A stretch of 64,000 nucleotides of DNA from Niastella vici (GCF_002077945.1 NZ_LVYD01000046.1:62001-126000); one strand, 5' to 3'; positions 52,215 through 60,383 are shown, counted from the first letter of the stretch. Notes: a model not told the origin generated them from the sequence alone. Numbers and translations are program-made.

Positions 52215-52985
52215 ATGAAAACCAGTAAAAAGCAGGGAGTTTTATTTCGTGATCTGGGTCAAATTGAATACCAGGATGCCTGGGACCTGCAGGAAAAGCT
52301 GTTGCAGGAGAATGTAGCCGTGAAAACTGCCATCCGCAACAGGCTGTCGGCAGTGGGAGAACTGGCCACCCCAAACAGCGAATTAATTATTGGAAATGAG
52401 GAAGTTATTCCATCAACCAATCACTATCTGCTGTTTGTAGAGCATCCGCCTGTGTATACGCTGGGTAAAAGCGGCGATATTGAACATGTGCTCATCAGCG
52501 AGGAAGAAAGGGCGGCCAAAGGGATCAGTTTCTACCATACCAACCGCGGTGGCGATATTACCTTTCATGGCTGGGAGCAGCTGGTTGGGTACCCCATCCT
52601 TGATCTGGAGCGTTTTTATACAGATATTGGCAAATACCTGCGCAATTTGGAAGAAGTGATCATTGCCACCATGGCCGATTATGGGTTGAAAGGCGAGCGT
52701 TCGCCCGGCGAAACCGGGGTTTGGCTCGATGCCGCTATACCGGGTAGGGAGCGGAAGATCTGCGCTATGGGCATTCGCTGCAGCCGGTGGGTCACCATGC
52801 ATGGCTTTGCCTTCAATGTAAATACCGATCTGTCGTATTTTAATTATATCATTCCCTGCGGCATTCAGAACAAGCAGGTTACCTCACTGGAAAAAGAGTT
52901 GGGGCGCAAGTTGGATATGAATGAAGTGAAAGAGCGCGTGAAAGCGAACTTTGAAAAAGTATTTGAAGTTGAGTTGGTTGGCTAG
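52215..52985 (+). CDS. lipB: Octanoyl-[ACP]:protein N-octanoyltransferase LipB
   Basis: 256-aa enzyme transferring octanoate to lipoyl domains, the first step of lipoate assembly. The dyad is visible: Lys181 (ERKICAMGIRCS) and Cys215 (IIPCGIQN); the binding loops TNRGGDITFHGWEQLVGYPI and HGFAFNVNTDLSYF are intact. A ~20-residue insertion (about 46-67, containing GELATPNSELIIGNEEV) interrupts the helix before the first strand. The stop overlaps by 4 nt the convergent hypothetical gene's stop. Confidence 0.94.
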   Translation: MKTSKKQGVLFRDLGQIEYQDAWDLQEKLLQENVAVKTAIRNRLSAVGELATPNSELIIGNEEVIPSTNHYLLFVEHPPVYTLGKSGDIEHVLISEEERAAKGISFYHTNRGGDITFHGWEQLVGYPILDLERFYTDIGKYLRNLEEVIIATMADYGLKGERSPGETGVWLDAAIPGRERKICAMGIRCSRWVTMHGFAFNVNTDLSYFNYIIPCGIQNKQVTSLEKELGRKLDMNEVKERVKANFEKVFEVELVG

Positions 52986-53887
52986 TCCCTGGGTATAAAA
53001 AACTTATGCTTCTCCTTCAGTTTGCCATCTTCATACAATTCAAACTTATACCAGCCCGATCGCAGGAAATTTACCTTGTCGATCAGCAGCGATGACTCTT
53101 TTACCTCGCTTATATCAAAGAGGGGAACGCTTTTTTCATCGAAGAATTTAACAGAATAATGGTGAATGGTAGCATTGGGCAAACTGATGGTAACATTGCC
53201 ATCTTTTTCTGTATAGATGAATTTGGAAGGTTTAAATACTTCTTTTGGCACAAATGGCTTTAACAAAATGGTATCGGCGCCGGCGAAAGCGATCGTATCC
53301 TTTGTTCTTGTAACAATCGAATCACGGAACTTTTTCAGGTCTTTTGCATTGATGGTTGCTACCAGGGTATCGCGTTTCTTTACGAAGAAGAATTTTTCGG
53401 GTTCCGGCACTTTTACAACAGCGGGTTGCAGCGTTTCCTTTATTTCTTCAGCCTGTTTGGGCGTAACACTTTCTGAAATGATCACCCGCCTTGCATTTTC
53501 CGGCGTTTGTTGCGTTAGTTTATTATTTACCACAACACGGGCGGTATCCCAAAAGGGGCGTTTCGATTTTGTGAACACAAATTTGCCATTATCCTGTACA
53601 ACGAACAGGCGGTAAAACAGGTTGGCATCCGGCGCTTTTCCGTCAACAATACCATTCTGCTGCGCCGTAGGATCGGCAACAGATAATATGGTAGCAAAAC
53701 CTTTGGTGCTGTCTTTGGAACGTTGAATACTGATCTGTGTGGTAACCGGGTAATTGTTGGTCCAGCTGATGATAACTTTTTTGTTTCCTTTGGTAACGAC
53801 AGTAAAATCAGGCAGAACTTCCTGCGCCCAGCTGGTGGTAAATAAGGTACAAGTAAGTATTAGTAGTAATGCTGCCAGTTTGCGCAT
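52982..53887 (-). CDS. Exported hypothetical protein with FN3-like beta domains
   Basis: 301 aa with a signal peptide (LAALLLILTCTLFTTSWAQ). Residues ~25-115 (FTVVTKGNKKVIISWTNNYP, ISIQRSKDST, LFYRLFVVQDNG) follow the fibronectin type III strand pattern; a Lys/Thr-rich linker (~140-225) leads to a second short beta domain (FIYTEKDGNVTISLPNATIH). No catalytic site and no T9SS tail. Likely periplasmic or surface structural protein. Confidence 0.65.
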   Translation of the reverse strand: MRKLAALLLILTCTLFTTSWAQEVLPDFTVVTKGNKKVIISWTNNYPVTTQISIQRSKDSTKGFATILSVADPTAQQNGIVDGKAPDANLFYRLFVVQDNGKFVFTKSKRPFWDTARVVVNNKLTQQTPENARRVIISESVTPKQAEEIKETLQPAVVKVPEPEKFFFVKKRDTLVATINAKDLKKFRDSIVTRTKDTIAFAGADTILLKPFVPKEVFKPSKFIYTEKDGNVTISLPNATIHHYSVKFFDEKSVPLFDISEVKESSLLIDKVNFLRSGWYKFELYEDGKLKEKHKFFIPRD

Positions 53888-53926
53888 GCGCCAATATTAT
53901 ATTAGTCGGTAAAGGATTTGGCGTCG

Positions 53927-53934
53927 CAAATATA
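53927..53934 (-). promoter_or_regulatory. Promoter -7 box of the FN3-like gene
   Basis: TATATTTG on the minus strand; transcription near 53921 gives a ~34-nt leader. Confidence 0.5.
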
Positions 53935-53966
53935 ACGGTTTTGCGATAGCAGTTTTATATTACAAC

Positions 53967-54908
53967 TTACAGGAATGTTAATGTTCCACCGGGTAACGAC
54001 CGGTTGCCCTGTAAGCCGCCGCTATGCACTATTAAAATGCGACTGCCGGGTTCAAAATAGCTGTTTTGCACCAGGTGCATAATGCCAAATAACAATTTGC
54101 CGGTATATACGAAATCGGTGGGCATCTCATGTTGCTGATAAATGGTATTCATAAAACTGATGAGCTCACCGGTTTTGCGTGCGTAACCGCCAAAGTGATA
54201 ATCGTAAAAAATGGTGTACTGTTTTCCGTTGGCTGCATATGGTTTTACAAAGGAGTTCAGGCTGTTGTTTTCTGTTGCAGGCATTTTAAGACTGCAAATG
54301 CCAATTACCTGCTGATGCGGTAAAGCGGCGTGCACTAGACCTGCAAGCATGGTGCCGGTCCCTATAGCGCATGATACATGTGAATAACTTTTTATTTGTG
54401 TCAATTGCCCTATTTCAGCAGCACCCAAAACACCCAAATGGCTTTGTCCGCCTTGCGGAACAATATAATAATCGGGATATTTTTCCTGTAAAGCCGGAAT
54501 AATGGTTGCTTCATCGCTGTATTCATTTCGCGGAACAAATTGCAGCTGCATATTATATTCCTGCACTTCCTGTAAGGTGGCAGAAAGAACTAACGGTTGT
54601 TCGCCCCGGATAATACCAATACTGGCAAGGCCCGCCTGTTGGCAGGCAAGCGCAGTGGCTACCAAATGGTTCGACCAGGCACCACCAAATGTAAGTATGC
54701 CTGTTTTGTTTTGTTGCAGCGCTTCCTGAAGATGGTATTTCAACTTGAACCACTTGTTGCCCGAGATAACCGGGTGAATACGATCGAGCCGCAATACATC
54801 AATTGCAACCTGCTTATTGTGCAGCAGATTGCCGGCAAGTGGCTGCACTACTGCTTTTGTTAAGTCGACCGATTGCGTTATTACTTTGTTTACCGACATA
54901 GTTTTCAT
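53967..54908 (-). CDS. PLP-dependent ACC deaminase / D-cysteine desulfhydrase-like enzyme
   Basis: 313 aa from ATG 54908 (a GTG at 54911 and an ATG at 54899 are alternatives). Fold type II PLP enzyme: cofactor Lys lies in ISGNKWFKLKYHL and the phosphate/carboxylate loop is TFGGAWSNHLVATA. GTGTMLAGLVHAALPH is the second phosphate loop. Such proteins degrade D-cysteine or 1-aminocyclopropane-1-carboxylate; most bacterial members are D-cysteine desulfhydrases. Divergent from a nucleotidyltransferase. Confidence 0.88.
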   Translation of the reverse strand: MKTMSVNKVITQSVDLTKAVVQPLAGNLLHNKQVAIDVLRLDRIHPVISGNKWFKLKYHLQEALQQNKTGILTFGGAWSNHLVATALACQQAGLASIGIIRGEQPLVLSATLQEVQEYNMQLQFVPRNEYSDEATIIPALQEKYPDYYIVPQGGQSHLGVLGAAEIGQLTQIKSYSHVSCAIGTGTMLAGLVHAALPHQQVIGICSLKMPATENNSLNSFVKPYAANGKQYTIFYDYHFGGYARKTGELISFMNTIYQQHEMPTDFVYTGKLLFGIMHLVQNSYFEPGSRILIVHSGGLQGNRSLPGGTLTFL

Positions 54909-54920
54909 CACATATTTTTA

Positions 54921-54928
54921 TATTTTCG
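54921..54928 (+). promoter_or_regulatory. Promoter -7 box of the nucleotidyltransferase
   Basis: TATTTTCG, variant of TAnnTTTG, 25 nt before the ATG at 54954. Identical to the box at 61199. Confidence 0.45.
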
Positions 54929-54953
54929 TGACTCAATTTTTAAAAATACAATA

Positions 54954-55853
54954 ATGGAACCAACTCTTTTGATTTTGGCAGCAGGCATGGCTTCCCGCTA
55001 TGGTAGTATGAAACAGATCCAATCATTCGGACCCGGTGGAGAAACGATCATGGATTACTCAATTTATGATGCTATACGCGCTGGATTTAAAAAAGTGGTG
55101 TTTATTATCCGCAAGGAATTTGCTGACGATTTTAAAGCCATAGTAGAACCGCCATTGAAAGGAAAAGTAGAGATTGATTATGTATACCAGGATCTGAAGT
55201 CCTTTACAGAAGGTTTTGACGTTCCCGCCGACCGCACCAAACCCTGGGGCACTGCACATGCGGTACTGTGTGCTAAAAATACCATCAATGAGCCATTTGC
55301 GGTGATCAATGCCGACGATTTTTATGGCCGCGATGCATTTGAAAAAGCTTATAAATTCCTCACCAAAGATGTGAATGACAATACCTATTCTATCATTGGT
55401 TATGAATTGCTGAAAACCCTGAGTGACAATGGTACCGTAAACCGTGGTGTTTGCGTGGCCAATAGCAATGGTAACCTGGTATCTATCGCCGAGCGTATAA
55501 ATATTTCGAAAGTTGATGGAAAGATCCTGACCGATGATAATCAACTACCCAAAGAATTACCGCTCGATTCACAGGTGTCAATGAACTTCTGGTGTTTTTC
55601 ACCCTCTATATTCCCTTATTCAGAGAAATTGTTCAAGGAGTTCCTGAAAGCGAATATCAGCAATATTAAATCTGAGTTCTTTATTCCTATTGTTGGTGAC
55701 AAATTCATCAATGAAGCAAATGGCACTATTAAGGTGATCCCCACTTCGGCCCAATGGTTTGGCGTAACCTATAAAGAAGATGCGCCGGAAGTAAAAGCTA
55801 GCCTGGAACAACTGGTGAACGCTGGTGAGTATCCTGCCAAATTGTGGAAATAA
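54954..55853 (+). CDS. Sugar-phosphate nucleotidyltransferase-like protein
   Basis: 299 aa from ATG 54954; the open frame upstream (to 54873) crosses the promoter. The N-terminal Rossmann-like NTP-binding loop is LLILAAGMASRYGSMKQIQS and the metal-binding Asp pair is in FAVINADDFYGRDAF. Unlike glucose-1-phosphate uridylyltransferases it lacks the left-handed helix tail and ends soon after DKFINEANGTIKVIPTSAQW. Likely activates a sugar phosphate; substrate not determinable. Convergent with the ECF/protease operon. Confidence 0.85.
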   Translation: MEPTLLILAAGMASRYGSMKQIQSFGPGGETIMDYSIYDAIRAGFKKVVFIIRKEFADDFKAIVEPPLKGKVEIDYVYQDLKSFTEGFDVPADRTKPWGTAHAVLCAKNTINEPFAVINADDFYGRDAFEKAYKFLTKDVNDNTYSIIGYELLKTLSDNGTVNRGVCVANSNGNLVSIAERINISKVDGKILTDDNQLPKELPLDSQVSMNFWCFSPSIFPYSEKLFKEFLKANISNIKSEFFIPIVGDKFINEANGTIKVIPTSAQWFGVTYKEDAPEVKASLEQLVNAGEYPAKLWK

Positions 55854-55887
55854 CTTAATTTCAACTTATAGAAGTCCCACCAAAAAA

Positions 55888-55921
55888 GAAGAAGCCTCCT
55901 GATAATCCGGGAGGCTTCTTC
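55888..55921. terminator. Bidirectional Rho-independent terminator
   Basis: Perfect 12-bp stem GAAGAAGCCTCC/GGAGGCTTCTTC with a 10-nt loop and a six-A run upstream, so the minus-strand transcript of the protease gene ends in six U. Confidence 0.93.
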
Positions 55922-55943
55922 CATTATGTGTTTGCTGCGATTT

Positions 55944-57050
55944 TTAATACACTTTCACCATAAACACGCCGTCTTCAATTTTCTTGATCTGCTGAACCCT
56001 GTCCATATTTCTTATAGAAGAGTTAAGCGTTAAGCGGATATTCTGAAAGGCAGAATCTTTTTTAAGGTCCTCCAGGCTGCGGAAGATATTTTTAGCGGTG
56101 AGGGCAAATACCACACCTTCAGCGGCTTTCTGGCGGGCATTTATTATTCCTATCACTTCGCCGTTTTTGTTGAATACGGGACCGCCTGAGTTACCGGGGT
56201 TGGCCGATACGCCGATCTGGAACGAAAGGGTGTCGCCATTATAACCGGTTTTGGCGCTCATATATCCTTCATTGTACACGATCTCTTCGCGGGGGTAACC
56301 CAGGGTGAACAGGGATTCGCCAAGATCAGTACTTCTTTTGCCGATGCCGTAGGGCAGGGGGCCGATGCTTCTGAAATCAGCATCTTCTATTTTTATAAAT
56401 GCCAGATCGGTTTCGGGATTGCTGTAAATGATGCGTGATCTGAACTCCTGGCCTTTGCTGTTTTGAACAACAACGGTAGTTGAGCCATTCACTACGTGTG
56501 CATTGGTTACAATGATGCCTTTGCCATCGACCAGGAAACCGGTTCCGCCAAATTTAACGGGCGTATTTTCGGGGGCCTTGGTATTGCGGGCAGCCTGTAC
56601 TGTAACTGTATTTATAGCTTCACTAACTTTTTGGCCAACCTCGCGTTTAACTTCTCTTTTTAAACGCTCGAAGTCCTGACCGGTTTTCTTTTGTGAGTAG
56701 TAGGTGGTCATGCCGGCAATGGTAATGGTAGTGATACCGGCGATGGAAGCGGCAACAGCCATAACCCGTTTGTATTTTCTCCAAAGTTGGATAACGGTGG
56801 CTTTGGGGGCTGCTTCTTTAATATCTCCTGATTCGAGCAATTGGTTATGTACGTCGTGGAGGATTGATTTGAAATTCTTTCTGTCACTGAACGCTTCCAT
56901 CTGCTGAAGGAACATGGTGTGCTCCACTACTTTTTCATCCACTTCGGGATTGCTTTTTCGCAGCTGCTCAAAGGACGCCATTTCTTCGGGCGTCATTTCG
57001 CCACGGAGAAAGCGTTCAATAGCATCTAATAATTGTACATCTTGCATCAC
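55944..57050 (-). CDS. Membrane-anchored trypsin-like protease in anti-sigma position
   Basis: 368 aa in three parts. Residues 1-~90 are cytosolic and look like the first part of Bacteroidota anti-sigma-type proteins (LLDAIERFLRGEMTPEEMAS, EVDEKVVEHTMFLQQME). One membrane helix spans ~96-117. From ~160 a periplasmic trypsin-like (HtrA/S1) domain has a complete triad: His185 (VTNAHVV), Asp215 (ETDLAFIKI), Ser288 (GNSGGPV). There is no PDZ domain. The gene overlaps the stop of the ECF sigma gene by 4 nt (ATGA), so they are translated together. It may both hold and release the sigma factor. Confidence 0.9.
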   Translation of the reverse strand: MMQDVQLLDAIERFLRGEMTPEEMASFEQLRKSNPEVDEKVVEHTMFLQQMEAFSDRKNFKSILHDVHNQLLESGDIKEAAPKATVIQLWRKYKRVMAVAASIAGITTITIAGMTTYYSQKKTGQDFERLKREVKREVGQKVSEAINTVTVQAARNTKAPENTPVKFGGTGFLVDGKGIIVTNAHVVNGSTTVVVQNSKGQEFRSRIIYSNPETDLAFIKIEDADFRSIGPLPYGIGKRSTDLGESLFTLGYPREEIVYNEGYMSAKTGYNGDTLSFQIGVSANPGNSGGPVFNKNGEVIGIINARQKAAEGVVFALTAKNIFRSLEDLKKDSAFQNIRLTLNSSIRNMDRVQQIKKIEDGVFMVKVY

Positions 57051-57631
57051 ACGTTGTTGTTTTTAAATTCGGCAAAGAATAATTTCCGAAGCCGCATCAG
57101 ACATTTGTATTTCTGATTTTTGGCGTTATCAGCGTTTGTGTATCCAAAATGGCCGGCAATGTCTGTCATACTTTTTTTCTGCAGATAAAAAGCCTCTATC
57201 AAACTTCTGCAGGGTTCACCCAAATGCAATAAAGCTTTTTCCATCATCTGAAATTCTGCATTGCGCTGTCCGTGAACTTCAATTTCTTCCTCAACCGGTA
57301 CGGTTTCTTCCAAACCGTTTACATTGGGAAGGTATTTCTGCTGTTGTTGCAGTTTTTTAAGCCACAGGCGCCGGCTAACCGAGTAAACATACGTTTTAAG
57401 CTGGCAGTTTAACTCGAAAGTACCTGTCTTCGCCTTTTCGTACAGCACAATGACTGTTTCCTGGAATATATCCCGTGCATCGTCCGCAGATCCATTGTTG
57501 TTGATAATCAACGTTTGAACCATATTATAAAACAATTTATATATGGTCTCAACAGATTTGTGGTCGTTCAATGCCAATCCTTTTAACAATGCTTTTTCGT
57601 CGGTAGAATCTGTTTTCACGCTTTGAACCAT
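57047..57631 (-). CDS. ECF RNA polymerase sigma factor
   Basis: 194-aa extracytoplasmic-function sigma factor. Region 2 reads ADDARDIFQETVIVLYEKAK with the promoter -10 contact helix (LKTYVYSVSRRLWLKKL), region 4 reads LGEPCRSLIEAFYLQKKSMT with the helix-turn-helix DIAGHFGYTNADNAKNQKYK. It is transcribed upstream of and overlaps the membrane protease, its probable regulator. Upstream lies a 220-nt gap with a hairpin and a dyad shared with the divergent small lipoprotein gene, a likely target. Confidence 0.93.
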   Translation of the reverse strand: MVQSVKTDSTDEKALLKGLALNDHKSVETIYKLFYNMVQTLIINNNGSADDARDIFQETVIVLYEKAKTGTFELNCQLKTYVYSVSRRLWLKKLQQQQKYLPNVNGLEETVPVEEEIEVHGQRNAEFQMMEKALLHLGEPCRSLIEAFYLQKKSMTDIAGHFGYTNADNAKNQKYKCLMRLRKLFFAEFKNNNV

Positions 57632-57706
57632 TAATTAATACTCAATTTAAGGAGAAGTAACCCTTCCTGGTTGTAAAATTCAGCATGCCCCGATCAAATC
57701 GGGGGC

Positions 57707-57728
57707 CAAAAAGGGGCAAAAGTGCCCC
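57707..57728 (-). terminator. Terminator-like hairpin in the ECF sigma leader
   Basis: On the minus strand a GGGGCA/TGCCCC stem with a 4-nt loop is followed by six T, 76 nt before the sigma start codon. No gene upstream needs it, so it could attenuate the sigma operon. A second hairpin, CCCCGAT/ATCGGGG, sits at 57688-57704. Confidence 0.55.
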
Positions 57729-57773
57729 GGAAATGAAAGGTTGGACTTTTTTTCAAAAAAAATAAAAAAATCT

Positions 57774-57793
57774 AAGGTGACCGGGGTTACCTT
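57774..57793. promoter_or_regulatory. Imperfect 20-bp dyad between the sigma operon and the lipoprotein gene
   Basis: AAGGTGACCGGGGTTACCTT, 16 of 20 positions symmetric (half-site AAGGTnACC). Located 59 nt before the lipoprotein ATG and 143 nt before the sigma start, a possible regulator site or a promoter element used by the ECF factor. Just downstream is TTTCTTCG, a weak -7-like box. Confidence 0.4.
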
Positions 57794-57851
57794 TCTTCGA
57801 TTTCTGTATTAAACTTCAAATTCATTTGTTAATAAACAAAAAAACGGTACA

Positions 57852-58061
57852 ATGAAAAAACTGTTGTTAGTTTTAGCTATTGGTTCTTTCGTAGCTTGTA
57901 ATGATGGCGGAAGCGCTGATACAGAAGGTAAAACAGATTCAGCTGCTGCTCCTGCAACTGTAGATTCAGCTGCTGCTCCTGCTCCTACAACTGATTCAGC
58001 TGCTGCTCCTGTTGCTGATTCAGCTGCTAAAAAAGTAGACTCTGCTGCAAAAAAGAAATAA
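57852..58061 (+). CDS. Small lipoprotein with DSAAAP repeats
   Basis: 69 aa. Lipoprotein signal with lipobox FVAC (Cys16) then acidic residues. The mature part repeats (T/V)DSAAAP three times and ends DSAAKKVDSAAKKK; the copies are encoded by direct repeats GATTCAGCTGCTGCTCCTG starting at 57936, 57963 and 57993, with a shorter one at 58017. Low-complexity, probably unstructured and surface or periplasm facing, like an Ala-rich linker or decoy. It is divergent from the ECF operon. Confidence 0.75.
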   Translation: MKKLLLVLAIGSFVACNDGGSADTEGKTDSAAAPATVDSAAAPAPTTDSAAAPVADSAAKKVDSAAKKK

Positions 58062-58091
58062 GTTTTTTTCATATGGCAAGCAATCGTTAGA

Positions 58092-58120
58092 GGCCGTCCT
58101 GATCTCAGGATGGCCCTTTT
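58092..58120 (+). terminator. Terminator after the DSAAAP lipoprotein
   Basis: 11-bp stem with one G-T pair (58092-58102 with 58105-58115) and a short T run. Loop is only two bases if fully paired. Confidence 0.75.
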
Positions 58121-58145
58121 GAACAAAGCCATAAGAATTTAATTT

Positions 58146-58181
58146 AAAGCCCTCCTGATAATATCGGGCGGGCTTTCTTTT
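58146..58181 (+). terminator. Second terminator-like hairpin
   Basis: AAAGCCC...GGGCTTT arms with a mismatch and a G-T pair, loop AAT, followed by CTTTTTG. Tandem backup to the preceding terminator. The rest of 58182-58298 shows nothing. Confidence 0.65.
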
Positions 58182-58298
58182 TGCCCCCAGCCCCTAAGGG
58201 GAGTAATGGGGTTGGAAAAAGCCAGAAATATATTAAAAACTTCAATTTTCGGAGTATTCTTACTTCCCTGCTTCGGGATACCTACTTCCCCAAAACAA

Positions 58299-58325
58299 AA
58301 TAGGTTACCATTGAGGTAACCTATT
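58299..58325 (-). terminator. Terminator of the 43-aa lipoprotein gene
   Basis: Perfect 11-bp stem AATAGGTTACC/GGTAACCTATT with a 5-nt loop, followed on the minus strand by TTTTGTTTTG. It lies 24 nt past the stop codon, supporting a real small gene there. Confidence 0.88.
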
Positions 58326-58348
58326 AATAATATCAGGGTTAAATAAAT

Positions 58349-58480
58349 TTAGCGGCCGCCATATCCCACATAACCTTGAGTTCCTCTGCATCCGCCCCTT
58401 GCTCCTCTTGATGCTGCACAGGAGGTAATTACTGCGCTGGCAAAAATTACGATTGCTACGATAACGAAAGTCCGTTTCAT
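58349..58480 (-). CDS. 43-residue lipoprotein
   Basis: Read directly from the sequence because it is shorter than typical ORF cut-offs: start MKRTFVIVAIVIFASAVITS, lipobox ITSC (Cys21), then a short Gly/Arg-rich mature part (RGARGGCRGTQGYVGYGGR). Signal peptide, lipobox and a terminator directly after the stop make it convincing. A longer frame on the same strand (58305-58547) has no such features. Probably a small membrane-anchored cell-envelope protein; function unknown. Confidence 0.8.
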   Translation of the reverse strand: MKRTFVIVAIVIFASAVITSCAASRGARGGCRGTQGYVGYGGR

Positions 58481-58719
58481 TTTTGTGATATTTAGTGTTT
58501 ACAATGCCTGATGAATTAAAGGGCAGAACGATCATCAGGTAATTCAAAGGTTAACGGACTTAAGGGGGAAGGAAAATTCGTCGGATTGGATAGTAAGATG
58601 GATCAAAATAACAAAGAATATCCGGTTCGTGCAAGCCTGTGCGCAAAAATAATTTAAGTGTATATAAATAGTTTTTGGTAATCGTTGCACCTTAAATACT
58701 TTAGCCTCAAATCTGGTCA

Positions 58720-60081
58720 ATGAACGTACATTTTATAGCAATAGGAGGAAGCGTGATGCATCAGCTGGCGCTTGCTTTGCACAAAAAGGGATATCAGGTT
58801 ACCGGCAGCGACGATGAAATTTTTGAACCGGCTCAGTCGAACCTGCAAAAGGAAGGACTACTACCAGCCGGCATGGGTTGGTATCCTGAAAAAATAACGC
58901 CCGGTCTCGATGCCGTTATTTTGGGCATGCATGCCAAACAGGATAACCCCGAATTGCAAAAGGCCCGTGAGCTGGGGTTAAAGATCTATTCGTTCCCTGA
59001 ATATATATACCAGGAAAGCCGTAACAAAACCCGCGTAGTGGTAGGCGGAAGCCATGGCAAAACCACTACCACCTCCATGATCATGCACGCCCTGCGAAAA
59101 GCCGGAAAAGATTTCGACTATCTGGTAGGCGCCCGGCTCGAGGGGTTCGATCAATCGGTTCAGGTAACCCATGCCCCCATTATTGTATGCGAGGGCGACG
59201 AATACCCCGCCAGCGTAATTGAAAAACGGCCAAAATTCCATTTCCTGTTCCCCCATATCGCCATTCTCACAGGCATTGCCTGGGACCATATAAATGTTTT
59301 TCCAACATTTGAATTCTACCTGGAACAATTCACCATCTTCATTCAGAAAATTGAATCCGGTGGCATTCTTATATATAATGAGACCGATCCGGTGTTGAAA
59401 GAGCTGGTACTGGCCAACAAACGACCCGACATTCGTTATCAGCCTTACAATGTGCCTCCCCATTCTATCGCCAATGGAAAAACAACCCTTACCATTGAAG
59501 CACAAACCGGCGAGCTGCAGGTATTTGGCAATCACAACCTGTTGAATTTGCATGCCGCCTGGTACGTTTGCCGTGAGTTAGGTATGGATGCCGCCAGTTT
59601 TGTAAAAGCCATTTCCTCATTTACCGGCGCCGCCAAACGGTTAGAGTTGCTGGCACGCAACGATAATACCATCGTATACCGCGATTTTGCCCATGCGCCG
59701 TCAAAAGTAAAAGCCACTATTGATGCGGTAAAACAGCAATTTCCCGAACGAACATTGGTGGCCGTGTTGGAGCTACATACCTTTAGCAGTTTGAACGAAC
59801 AGTTTATGAATGAATATAATGGCGCTATGGACCGGGCCGACAAAGCCGCCGTATTTTACAGCCGCCATGCGCTGGAATTGAAACGAATGCCCGAGCTGCC
59901 CGCCGAAAAAGTATATGCCGGCTTTGGTAAGGAAGGGCTGCAGGTGCTGAACGACAAAAACGACCTCATGCAATGGCTGCGGCAACAACCTTACAAAAAT
60001 GCCTGCCTGCTGTTAATGAGTTCAGGTAATTATGATGGAGCAGATATACTTAATTTTGCACAGGAAATTACCCGTAATTAA
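58720..60081 (+). CDS. mpl: UDP-N-acetylmuramate:L-Ala-gamma-D-Glu-meso-DAP ligase (murein recycling)
   Basis: 453-aa Mur-ligase-type enzyme reattaching recycled muropeptide tripeptide to UDP-MurNAc. Domain 1 binds UDP (VHFIAIGGSVMHQLALALHK); the ATP loop is GGSHGKTTTTSMIMHA, the central-domain metal region is VCEGDEYPAS and the C-terminal domain holds RDFAHAPSKVKATIDAVKQQ. Length matches E. coli Mpl (457 aa); MurC is the alternative but would be longer. A weak box TACTTTAG lies at 58697. Upstream 58481-58696 holds nothing clear. Confidence 0.9.
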   Translation: MNVHFIAIGGSVMHQLALALHKKGYQVTGSDDEIFEPAQSNLQKEGLLPAGMGWYPEKITPGLDAVILGMHAKQDNPELQKARELGLKIYSFPEYIYQESRNKTRVVVGGSHGKTTTTSMIMHALRKAGKDFDYLVGARLEGFDQSVQVTHAPIIVCEGDEYPASVIEKRPKFHFLFPHIAILTGIAWDHINVFPTFEFYLEQFTIFIQKIESGGILIYNETDPVLKELVLANKRPDIRYQPYNVPPHSIANGKTTLTIEAQTGELQVFGNHNLLNLHAAWYVCRELGMDAASFVKAISSFTGAAKRLELLARNDNTIVYRDFAHAPSKVKATIDAVKQQFPERTLVAVLELHTFSSLNEQFMNEYNGAMDRADKAAVFYSRHALELKRMPELPAEKVYAGFGKEGLQVLNDKNDLMQWLRQQPYKNACLLLMSSGNYDGADILNFAQEITRN

Positions 60082-60383
60082 TAAATAGCTTTATTTTGTT
60101 AACCGGTGCAGGCGTATCCTTCGGGAGAAAAAATTTGAGTGGCATTAAACTTGATACCCGTTTGGCGTGTTTAATTTCATTCGAATCCCGATAACTATCG
60201 GGAGCCGGCAGGCAGAACGGTGCGCCGGTTTTCACATTTGATCAATTAACCAATAAACCCTATGCTTCATATGACAGTATTTACCCGCTATATTCCCGGA
60301 AGGAAGCATTTTGACCAATTACCAATTTGTATCTTTTGAGTTATACGCCTAATTTTATAACCATTATCAATTATCATTGTTGA
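60082..60383. other. Intergenic region without a gene
   Basis: 302 bp between mpl and the exonuclease. Contains one short hairpin TCCCGATA/TATCGGGA at 60186-60203, a common word in such gaps, and a -7-like TATCATTG at 60372-60379, five bases from the next ATG. No coding frame longer than 25 codons is plausible. Confidence 0.6.

Noticed and set aside
58305-58547. 80-aa minus-strand frame considered as a gene
   Set aside because: A different frame in the same region gives a 43-aa protein with a complete lipoprotein signal; the 80-aa frame has none and crosses the terminator.
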